Assembly (NCBI GenBank): GCA_945861685.1
Contig: CAMAVO010000009.1
Location: 1-36,075 of the forward strand
Origin: Chitinophaga pinensis
GTDB lineage: Bacteria > Bacteroidota > Bacteroidia > SXHM01
Direction of reading: 5' to 3'
DNA length: 36,075 bases
Under the pieces are notes generated by a model. That model saw only the letters and a list, made by a program, of their open reading frames with translations, had not been told where the DNA came from and ran no database searches. The translations under genes were made by a program, and so were the position numbers. Positions within the stretch are counted from its first letter, which is position 1, and each line of letters opens with the position of its first letter. Of the stretch, positions 29,301 to 35,351 are shown piece by piece.

Positions 29301-31502
29301 TCTACCGTGTTTAAATGGCGCGAAAGTTCGTTCCAGTATATTACGGATAAATACGGGTGGGGGCAGGCGCACTTCTTCCAGTTTAAGCCGGACACTGCAA
29401 ATTATGAAGGGGATAACTACCAGTTTATAAAACACAACCGCCCTTTCCGCAGATTTGATTTCATTAATACTCCTAAAACTATCTCGCTCCACAATAAAGG
29501 TTGGATTACAACCTTAACAGAAGCCTACACTGTTTTATATAAAATAGATTCTGAAGTTGAAGATTACCTTGCTTGCGGCAATGGTGCTAATATTCTAAGA
29601 CCACAGGTTATTTCAGTAGTTGTGGATGCCAATACGCTCGAGCCTTGGGGCTCGCCCGGCACTGACCCTGTTACCGGTCAATTAGTAAATCAAGGAAATG
29701 TATTTGGTCAGATGAATGCTAACGGAAGTTGCGGAAGAACAAGGTCAGAGTTATTTTTCTTCTGGAGACAAGACAACGGAGGCAATGACATGACCGATTT
29801 GAGTAACTTCCTTGACAACACAGTTCCCGATAGTAATTACATTATGCTCTATAGCTGGATACCCGCCAATCCAAATTGCTGCGGTCCTTCTCCCGGAACA
29901 TTTGCTCCATGGCCGGCAGATATTCTTAACACATTTCATAACTTAGGATTTGATGCTATAGATACTATCCCATTAAATATGCCCTGGGTTTTCTTTTGTA
30001 AGAAGGGTGATTTGGCAACAGCTATCGCGCAGTCAGGACTTGCTCAGACCGATATGATAGACTTCAGTGCTCAAATGACCGGCACCTACAACAAAGGCAC
30101 CATCACCACCCCGCTCATCGGCCCATCTGCAGGCTGGAACTGGATGTATTGGGATCGCCATCCGAGTGAGATACCTTCGGATGATACCATGAATGTTTCC
30201 ATTATTGGTGTGCGCCAGAATGGTACGGAAGAAGAGGTGCTTTCGGATTATCTTATTTACCCTTCCACCAACCCCGACAGTCTTTCGCTGACAGGCATTA
30301 TTGATGACCTTGAGTTTCCTTACATGAAATTGCAGGCCTTTACACAGGATGATACCACCCGCACTCCTGTGCAGTTAGAGCGCTGGCAGATTATTTACGA
30401 CCAGGTTCCTGAGGCGGCATTAAATCCTAACATCGGGTATTACTTCCCGAGTTCGGTGGTGGAGCAGTTTCAGGATGTTGTGTTTATGACCGCCATTGAA
30501 AACATCAGCGACTATGATATGGACAGCTTGCTGGTAAAATACTGGGTGCAGAAACAGGACAACAGTTCGGTTATTGTTCCTTATCCGCGCCAGGCTCCTT
30601 TATTGATTGACGGGGTGTTGATTGATACCATTCACGTTCCTACTGCCGACTTTGTGGGCAATAACAAGTTGTGGGTAGAGGTTAACCCGTATGATTCATT
30701 GGGCAATCCCGACCAGCTGGAGCAATACCATTTCAATAACATCGGCTATGTTCAGTTCAGTACCAGTGGCGACCGCATTAATCCTATTCTGGATGTTACC
30801 TTTGATGGTATCCACATTCTGGATGGCGATATTGTTTCGGCCAAGCCACAAATAATAATGAACCTTGATGACGAGAACCAATACCTGTTAATGAATGAGG
30901 TTACCGATACTTCTAAAATCAGGGTGTATGTTGTAAAACCCAATACTTCGGTGCCTGAACGCATTTATTTCGATGGCTTTAATACCATGCAGTTTTTCCC
31001 GGCATCGGCCCCCGAAAATAAATGCAGGATAGAGTTTCCGGGCGAGTTTACCATCGATGGCGTTTATAAACTCATTGTTCAGGGAAGCGATAAGAGCAAT
31101 AACGCTTCGGGCTCGTTTGAATACACTATTTCGTTTGAGGTTATTAACCGCAGTACCATTACCGAGGTGCTGAATTATCCTAACCCGTTCAGTACTTCAA
31201 CGCGCTTTGTGTTTGTGCTCACTGGCTCGGTTATTCCTGATTATTTCAAGATACAGATTATGACCATCACGGGTAAAGTGGTGCGCGAAATTACTACCGA
31301 TGAACTGGGGCCTATTAACATCGGGCGCAACATAACCCAATATGCCTGGAACGGTAAAGACGAGTATGGCGACCAGCTTGCCAACGGGGTGTATCTCTAC
31401 ACCGTTACTGCCTACATAGGCGGGCAGGATATTGAGCACCGCAACTCCGGTGCCGATAAATATATCCGCAAGAACTTCGGGAAGATGTTTTTGATGAGGT
31501 AG
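26373..31502 (+). CDS. Giant C25-family cysteine peptidase, PorU2-like T9SS sortase
   Basis: Secreted 1709-aa protein of the gingipain (C25) clan. The signal peptide is MRGLLRALLFLLLPFAASAQ. The N-terminal part (about 20-400) is beta-rich, with the PorU-like opening YKFPILQDGVYRITYDAL. The C25 domain (about 400-770) holds the catalytic pair His632 (FFGHGSGGG) and Cys662 (GNSCLSG). A long run of Ig-like and CARDB-like domains follows, ending in a T9SS/FlgD-type sorting domain (NYPNPFSTSTRF, YAWNGKDEYGDQLANGVYLY). It starts directly after the porV-like stop. Its role is likely processing or anchoring of secreted proteins, with self-export by T9SS. Base composition varies along the gene. Confidence 0.85.
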   Translation: MRGLLRALLFLLLPFAASAQFTNSWINYSQPYYKFPILQDGVYRITYDALVNSGIPAASIDPDNIQMFGRGQELAIWVQGGQDGSLDSADYIEFHAQRNDGYFDREVYDVPENHGNPYYSLFNDTAFYFFSWGNTAGLRFQNITDTNITGITPADYFFKENIRYFTGGGYYTGETYPIVNGATSPQYTAGEGYFSGTFTVGGSTTATISTPSLYSSGPVATFRANVIGLSNGSAIPNHHTRLSIGSFSTDAIYNGFHVQNFNVQVPSSNLSSGSTVPLFSSLSTSGPSNNAIAYVAIKYPHTMTVSGTMYAKMFIPDNTNASKTLLNLTGFDLQSSTGRLYDLSNYKRIALFTNGSATAALVPNGGNDKECYLTSDAQIAINSIPLLKPCGTNQDGYFLDITNYLVPPNFYIITHKSLWQEGQNYKIYRNQSGYNAELFDIDEIYDQFGHGIPKNPMSIRHFANYAYQEWGPDTMQHLFLYGKAIYPYACRNNTTNYSACLVPTFGFPSCDMLLTAGLGGNLYEPAIPVGRVAARTPDQAQDYLDKVVEYEGAEPDEWKKRVLHFCGGADGAENELLCYYVDVFEEIIEDSLYGAWVQKFSKTNSQPFQITQSDSIRELIEDGVSLMTFFGHGSGGGFDVNTDDVNTYNNEGRYPLIFGNSCLSGDIHNVPGASLSMSEPWVLAQDRGAIGFLASVGNGVTGALARYGDSLYANLALKRYHHTIGNVMKNTVADVQVQGNYLYNFTVMQNNLHGDPGIRINTHPLPDLAISEPNVYFTNPDGNGTPITVTTELDSFDINIIVNNLGRTYGDTLTLYVRRTYPGGIDGGSIAKTFAPIFFKDTLTVRFATNQIFGIGINQLYVHIDDGPFPVIDELSEQNNFINNMNFVVQSPDIIPVYPYKFAIMGEQGITLKASTGNPFAPVRTYRLQLDTTDRFNSPLMQQTTITQSGGVVNWTPTLLANMPDSTVYFWRASVDSTVFKWRESSFQYITDKYGWGQAHFFQFKPDTANYEGDNYQFIKHNRPFRRFDFINTPKTISLHNKGWITTLTEAYTVLYKIDSEVEDYLACGNGANILRPQVISVVVDANTLEPWGSPGTDPVTGQLVNQGNVFGQMNANGSCGRTRSELFFFWRQDNGGNDMTDLSNFLDNTVPDSNYIMLYSWIPANPNCCGPSPGTFAPWPADILNTFHNLGFDAIDTIPLNMPWVFFCKKGDLATAIAQSGLAQTDMIDFSAQMTGTYNKGTITTPLIGPSAGWNWMYWDRHPSEIPSDDTMNVSIIGVRQNGTEEEVLSDYLIYPSTNPDSLSLTGIIDDLEFPYMKLQAFTQDDTTRTPVQLERWQIIYDQVPEAALNPNIGYYFPSSVVEQFQDVVFMTAIENISDYDMDSLLVKYWVQKQDNSSVIVPYPRQAPLLIDGVLIDTIHVPTADFVGNNKLWVEVNPYDSLGNPDQLEQYHFNNIGYVQFSTSGDRINPILDVTFDGIHILDGDIVSAKPQIIMNLDDENQYLLMNEVTDTSKIRVYVVKPNTSVPERIYFDGFNTMQFFPASAPENKCRIEFPGEFTIDGVYKLIVQGSDKSNNASGSFEYTISFEVINRSTITEVLNYPNPFSTSTRFVFVLTGSVIPDYFKIQIMTITGKVVREITTDELGPINIGRNITQYAWNGKDEYGDQLANGVYLYTVTAYIGGQDIEHRNSGADKYIRKNFGKMFLMR

Positions 31503-31907
31503 TCAACCACTCTAAAATATCATTCTTGCATCACGTACTGTGGTGATAACACCACGGTTTCTCGTGATAACATCGCGCTCTGTGGTGATTGCATTACGCT
31601 CTGTGGTGATTGTATCATCTACTGTGGTGATAACACCACGGTTTCTGGTGATAACATCGCGCTTTGCGGTGATTGCATCACACTCTGTGGTGATAACACC
31701 ACGGTTTCTGGTGATAACATCGCGCTCTGCGGTGATAACACCACGGTTTCTGGTGATAACATCGCGCTCTGTGGTGATTGAATCACACTATGTGGTGATT
31801 GTATCACGTACTGTTGTGATAACACCACGGTTTCTGGTAATAACATCGCGCTCTCTGGTGATAGCATCAGAGCACTCCGTACATATCTTTCAGGTGGTAA
31901 AAAAGTT
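31503..31907. other. 405-bp gene-free region between convergent porU2-like and aldehyde dehydrogenase genes
   Basis: Almost all of it is a 21-bp tandem array (31543-31878), with a worn extra unit at 31522-31542. The last 29 bp lead to the aldehyde dehydrogenase stop. Open frames run through on both strands only because the period is a multiple of three. I see no ribosome binding site, conserved start or terminator. Confidence 0.75.
31543..31878. repeat. 21-bp tandem array, sixteen units with internal dyads
   Basis: Sixteen units of exactly 21 bp with no indels. Three main types occur. A begins GTGATAACACCACGG, B begins GTGATAACATCGCGC and C begins GTGATTGCATCAC, most ending CTGTG or TTCTG. 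The order is A B C C' A B C A B A B C C' A B D, so A is always followed by B. Dyads recur in each unit: GTGGTG-ATAA-CACCAC across the A junctions, and GTGATT-G-AATCAC or GTGAT-N3-ATCAC in C. The end units are the most diverged, as expected for an array grown by internal duplication. Confidence 0.9.
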
Positions 31908-33323
31908 CTACAGCAGTTTCCTTATCGCAAACTTGATAAAGTTCACGTTGCCGGTGGTGTAGGGGGCGTACTTCTGCTTCACATCAAACATAAACGGGCG
32001 TTTAAGAGCCGGTTTGGTGTGCGAGAAGGTATCGAAACCGAACTTGCCGTTGTAGGCACCTGTTCCGCTGTTGCCCACCCCGCCAAAAGGCAGTCCCGGG
32101 TGACCGGCATGCAGCATTACATCATTTACAAGCACCGCTCCCGAAGAAGTTTCGTTAATAATGCGCTCACTGAAAGCTTTGCTGTTGCTGAACACATAAA
32201 GAGCCAATGGTTTTTCGCCTTTATTGATAAAAGCAATAGCCTGATCAAGGGTATCGTATTCCATCAAGGGCACAATAGGGCCGAAGATTTCTTCCTGCAT
32301 CACTTTCTGGTCGGGCGTAACATTATCAATAATGGTAGGCGCAATGTATTTCTGCGAAGCATCGGTTTGTCCGCCTGCCACCACATCACCGTCAATGAGT
32401 TTTTTCACGCGCTCAAAATGTCTGTCGCTGATGATGCGCGGAAAGTCAGGGCTTGCCTTAGGGTCGGCACCATAAAACTCGGTAATGGTTTTCTTCATTT
32501 TTTCAATGAAGGCTGGCTTTATCTTTTTATTGATGAGAATGTAATCGGGAGCAATGCAGGTTTGTCCGGCATTTACAAATTTACCCCATGCAATACGCTT
32601 AACGGTAACATCCAAATCGGTGTCGGCATCTACTATGCAAGGGCTTTTTCCACCCAACTCCAAGGTAACGGGAGTAAGGTGTTTGGCAGCCGCCTGATAA
32701 ATGATGCGGCCTATTTCGGTTCCGCCTGTAAAAAGGATGTAATCAAAACGCTCTTTAATCAGTTCGGTAGTTTCGGCAGCACCGCCCTCAATCACTTTCA
32801 TGTAGCGCGGGTCAAAGGTTTCGCTCACCATTTTATTAAGTACCGCAGAAGTAGCAGAAGAAAGTTCAGACGGTTTAATAATCATGGTGTTTCCTGCGCT
32901 TATAGCACCAATCAGCGGACCCACCGTGTTCTTAAAAGGGTAGTTCCACGGACCGATAATCAACGAAACCCCATAAGGCTCTTTATACAACCAACTGCTG
33001 CCCGGAAGAAAGAACAGAGGTGTAGAAACCTTCTCGGGTTTCATCCATTTGCTCAGGCGTTTCAGGTTGTAATCAATGTCAGCAATGCTGATACCTATTT
33101 CGGTAGCAAAGGCCTCCATCTCTGATTTGTTGAGGTCGCTTTTCAGCGCAGCCAGTAACTCCTTCTCATACTTAATAATAGCATTCTTTAGCTTGGTTAG
33201 TTGCTCCCTGCGGAAGCTTTCGCTTTTGGTAACGCCCGTATTAAAAAACTCGCGTTGTTTGCTTACAATTATTTTCATGGCTGAGGTTGTTTTTACTTCG
33301 GGTTCGGCTGTTAGGGTTGACAT
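31908..33323 (-). CDS. NAD(P)-dependent aldehyde dehydrogenase, class 3-like
   Basis: Oxidises aldehydes to acids; the sequence resembles class 3 fatty/aromatic aldehyde dehydrogenases. Key motifs are IIGPWNYPF, KPSELS, FTGGTEIGRIIY, the general-base Glu in LELGGKSPCIV, the nucleophile C256 in NAGQTCIAPDY, and EEIFGPIVP. The C-terminus ends in a moderately hydrophobic tail (YTTGNVNFIKFAIRKLL) that could touch the membrane. Start: ATG 33323 gives 471 aa; an internal ATG at 33278 (MKIIVSKQREFF) is also plausible, since family homology begins there. It converges on the 21-bp array. Confidence 0.92.
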   Translation of the reverse strand: MSTLTAEPEVKTTSAMKIIVSKQREFFNTGVTKSESFRREQLTKLKNAIIKYEKELLAALKSDLNKSEMEAFATEIGISIADIDYNLKRLSKWMKPEKVSTPLFFLPGSSWLYKEPYGVSLIIGPWNYPFKNTVGPLIGAISAGNTMIIKPSELSSATSAVLNKMVSETFDPRYMKVIEGGAAETTELIKERFDYILFTGGTEIGRIIYQAAAKHLTPVTLELGGKSPCIVDADTDLDVTVKRIAWGKFVNAGQTCIAPDYILINKKIKPAFIEKMKKTITEFYGADPKASPDFPRIISDRHFERVKKLIDGDVVAGGQTDASQKYIAPTIIDNVTPDQKVMQEEIFGPIVPLMEYDTLDQAIAFINKGEKPLALYVFSNSKAFSERIINETSSGAVLVNDVMLHAGHPGLPFGGVGNSGTGAYNGKFGFDTFSHTKPALKRPFMFDVKQKYAPYTTGNVNFIKFAIRKLL

Positions 33324-33362
33324 GGGCTTGGATGTAATAAGTAAGATTTAACAGATAATAAT

Positions 33363-33590
33363 TCAGGCAGCAAGATTTCTTGCATGGGGCATTTCGCCTT
33401 TTTTTATTTCCCTGATTTGATTGGGTGTTAGGGTAGAAACTGAAACGGTTTCGCCATAAAGTGTAATAAATTCAACTTCGTAAGCAGCGTTGTTATTGTA
33501 AATCATAACAACAGTGCCTAAGTCACCTTCCAGAAGATTTTGTTCGGGAATATTTGTTGTTAATACAACGATATCAAGTTCGGCTATCAT
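33363..33590 (-). CDS. DUF4926 domain protein
   Basis: 75-aa single-domain protein matching the DUF4926 pattern: ELDIVVLTTNIPEQNLLEGD, LGTVVMIY and AYEVEFITLYGETVSVSTL, then TPNQIR. This looks like a small SH3-like barrel. Members often sit beside small toxin-like or nuclease-like genes, but no such partner is present here. Function unknown. The gene lies 40 bp upstream of the aldehyde dehydrogenase on the same strand, with a dispersed element just before its start. Confidence 0.75.
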   Translation of the reverse strand: MIAELDIVVLTTNIPEQNLLEGDLGTVVMIYNNNAAYEVEFITLYGETVSVSTLTPNQIREIKKGEMPHARNLAA

Positions 33591-33608
33591 TTTTTATTTT
33601 TTTGGGAT

Positions 33609-33625
33609 CTTTGCGCCTTTGTGGG
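33609..33625 (+). repeat. Short dispersed TTTGCG element between DUF4926 and Mpo1-like genes
   Basis: CTTTGCGCCTTTGTGGG is a short copy of the element seen at 5479, 6954 and 22852. It lies in the 42-bp gap between two minus-strand genes, oriented against them. Confidence 0.55.
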
Positions 33626-33632
33626 AACTAAA

Positions 33633-34112
33633 CTAATATTTAATCCCCAGCTTCTGGTAAATAAAACTCATCAGCCACGCAGGGCCAATCATCAGAAACT
33701 GCAGGTCTTTCAGGAACGAAGGTTTTTTACCCTCCACACTGTGCCCCCAAAACTGACCAATCCATGCAACGATGAATAGACTAATACTTAATATCCAAAT
33801 GGGGAAGTTGCCTTCTTTTGAATGGTCAATAACATTGAGTAAAGCCAGACACGCGCTTCCGAAAATAAACATACCTAAAGCAATAGGAATAGATAAAGTA
33901 AGATAATAACCAAAAACGAGAAGCAGCGAAACTATAGCCCAATTAGGATGAAATCCCCAAATGGTAAAGTCTTGCCAGGGGAAAGGGATTTCCCAAACAA
34001 GTCCAACTATACTAAAAAAGATTGCTGGCACACAAATCCAGTGCACCATTTTGTTAGTAGGGTTTTTATGACTTTCGCCATATTCTTCAAGCCAGGTATT
34101 GATTGTTTTCAT
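33633..34112 (-). CDS. Mpo1-like (DUF962) membrane protein
   Basis: Small integral membrane protein of the Mpo1/DUF962 family. The yeast member is an Fe(II)-dependent dioxygenase in 2-hydroxy fatty acid alpha-oxidation. The start at 34112 gives MKTINTWLEEYGESHKNPTN, the family's own opening; a TTG at 34136 would add eight residues. His residues that could bind metal are in YGESHKNP and KMVHWICVPAIFF near the N-terminus, and FWGHSVEGKKPS near the C-terminus. Four hydrophobic segments are visible. Whether it feeds aldehydes to the nearby aldehyde dehydrogenase (two genes downstream, same strand) is an inference only, though alpha-oxidation would make such a substrate. Confidence 0.85.
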   Translation of the reverse strand: MKTINTWLEEYGESHKNPTNKMVHWICVPAIFFSIVGLVWEIPFPWQDFTIWGFHPNWAIVSLLLVFGYYLTLSIPIALGMFIFGSACLALLNVIDHSKEGNFPIWILSISLFIVAWIGQFWGHSVEGKKPSFLKDLQFLMIGPAWLMSFIYQKLGIKY

Positions 34113-34147
34113 AAAGGGTTTAAAATGTTTGACCAATAATGTTAAAG

Positions 34148-34155
34148 CAAATGTA
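34148..34155 (-). promoter_or_regulatory. -7 box of a likely Mpo1-like gene promoter
   Basis: Minus strand TACATTTG matches TAnnTTTG, 35 bp before the ATG at 34112. No -33 match at standard spacing. It is divergent from the lipoprotein promoter about 20 bp away. Confidence 0.35.
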
Positions 34156-34171
34156 GTAATTCAATTATTAA

Positions 34172-34202
34172 TTTCCTGCTTTTTGTAAATACACTAAGTT
34201 TG
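34172..34202 (+). promoter_or_regulatory. Promoter of the 34224 lipoprotein gene
   Basis: TTTC (34172-34175), a 19-bp spacer and TAAGTTTG (34195-34202) match the Bacteroidota consensus with one -33 mismatch. The -7 box lies 21 bp before the ATG at 34224. Confidence 0.55.
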
Positions 34203-34223
34203 CTAACTCAAAAAAACAGAAAA

Positions 34224-34763
34224 ATGAAAAACTGCATCAACCTTTTTTACACCCTTCTTTTAGTTTCAGTAATTCTTTTTGCCTCGTGTGCAAAAGACAA
34301 AAAAAATGAACTGGAGTTTTTTAATGACCTGGAAAATGTAAAAGGCTGGACAGAAGGAAAGAATAATGAAGAAACCATTATTAAAGGGGTTGCCCAATCA
34401 GGTCAGTACCTTTCAAAAACCGATTCAATATTTCAGTACGGTTTTGGTTTTAGAATAAACCTGAGCGACCTGGCCGAGCAACCGGTTAAAAAAGTTAAGG
34501 CAAGTATATGGGTAAATGTAACCGATATCCGCTCAGATGCAGGTCTTGTAGTAGCACTTGATTCTGCCGGAAAGAATATCTTATGGGTATCAAAACCAAT
34601 AAAAGATTTTGTAAAGAAAACCGATGAATGGACAGAGGTTATTTCTGAAGTTGAGTTTCCTAAAATGAAAACTTCAAAAGATTATACGGTAACTGCCTAT
34701 ATCTGGAATACCGGAAAGTTCCCCGTTTTGTCAGATGACATCCGCGTAGAGTTTTTGAAATAA
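34224..34763 (+). CDS. Lipoprotein with a beta-sandwich-like domain, function unknown
   Basis: The start at 34224 gives a lipoprotein signal (MKNCINLFYTLLLVSVILFA) with lipobox FASC; an in-frame ATG is absent at 34200, where translation would begin at a TTG. The mature protein (about 150 aa) opens with FFNDLENVKGWTEGKNN, and later has RINLSDL, KVKASIWVNVTDI, LVVALDSAGKNILWVSKPI and TVTAYIWNTGKFPVLSDDIR. That order of strands looks like a carbohydrate-binding-module or jelly-roll fold, but I recognise no specific family. Single gene between divergent and convergent minus-strand genes, with its own promoter. Confidence 0.75.
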   Translation: MKNCINLFYTLLLVSVILFASCAKDKKNELEFFNDLENVKGWTEGKNNEETIIKGVAQSGQYLSKTDSIFQYGFGFRINLSDLAEQPVKKVKASIWVNVTDIRSDAGLVVALDSAGKNILWVSKPIKDFVKKTDEWTEVISEVEFPKMKTSKDYTVTAYIWNTGKFPVLSDDIRVEFLK

Positions 34764-34766
34764 AAC

Positions 34767-35351
34767 CTATAGTTCATTTACCCAAAAACGGTAAGGCAGT
34801 TTGGCATCTTCGCCTGCATAGTCAACACCTATGCGTGGCCCTTTATTGATAAGCCTCTCCGGAATTATTATTCCGCGGTCTTCAATCCATATTTTGTTTC
34901 CCGCAAGGTCTTGTGCATTGTGACTGCGGAAGTTTATTCCCAGCGCCATACTTACTTTCCCCGGTCCTGTGGTTAATCCTTTTTTTAGTTTCTCTGATTT
35001 TCTGCGTTGCAAAATTTTCTCAATCCCTTCTAACGGTTTTATGGCTCTTACGAGCACTGCATGCGGAATATCTTTTTGGTTGGTAACCACATTAAAGAGT
35101 GAATACATTCCATAGCAGAGGTAAACATACGATATACCACCAACTGCATACATGGTTTCTGTTCTTGAAGTTCTTCTTCCACCGAATGCATGCGAGGCTT
35201 TATCAATCACCCCTGCGTAGGCTTCGGTTTCGGTGATGATGCCTGCGGTTGTTATTTTCCCTTCTTTGGTAAAAAGAATTTTTCCGAGTAGTTGTTTACT
35301 CAAACTCACTACATCATCCTGTAAATAAAAATCCTTTGGAAGTTTACTCAT
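34767..35351 (-). CDS. DNA-3-methyladenine glycosylase, AAG/MPG family
   Basis: Removes alkylated purines (3-methyladenine, hypoxanthine) in base excision repair. AAG-fold motifs are visible: LSKQLLGKIL, the catalytic Glu in GIITETEAYAG, DKASHAFGGRRTSRTETMYA, VYLCYGMYSLFNVVT, AVLVRAIKPLEG and TTGPGKVSMALGI. Its length of 194 aa is normal. It overlaps the recQ end by 8 bp on the same strand, so the two repair genes form an operon. Confidence 0.94.
   Translation of the reverse strand: MSKLPKDFYLQDDVVSLSKQLLGKILFTKEGKITTAGIITETEAYAGVIDKASHAFGGRRTSRTETMYAVGGISYVYLCYGMYSLFNVVTNQKDIPHAVLVRAIKPLEGIEKILQRRKSEKLKKGLTTGPGKVSMALGINFRSHNAQDLAGNKIWIEDRGIIIPERLINKGPRIGVDYAGEDAKLPYRFWVNEL

Noticed and set aside
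31619-31867. 83-aa minus-strand ORF with SPETVVLSPQ-type repeats
   Set aside because: Same array read on the other strand; it has no start signal or non-repeat domain.
31543-31878. CRISPR array
   Set aside because: Units are contiguous 21-bp repeats with no unique spacers of 25-40 bp and no cas genes in the window.
31543-31878. Array as CRP/FNR-type operators (TGTGA-N6-TCACA)
   Set aside because: The half sites look similar, but spacing is N3 or N5 rather than N6, and most units do not have both halves. I keep only the general idea of a binding array.
31540-31962. 140-aa + strand ORF made of seven-residue repeats (VITPRFL / VITSRSV)
   Set aside because: The frame is open only because the 21-bp period is divisible by three; the minus strand is open through the array too. 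Substitutions show no third-position bias, there is no ribosome binding site, and it runs antisense into the aldehyde dehydrogenase gene.
32019-33125. 368-aa + strand ORF antisense to aldehyde dehydrogenase
   Set aside because: The minus-strand frame has all aldehyde dehydrogenase motifs. The antisense product has no recognisable domain and no promoter, and is explained by codon bias.
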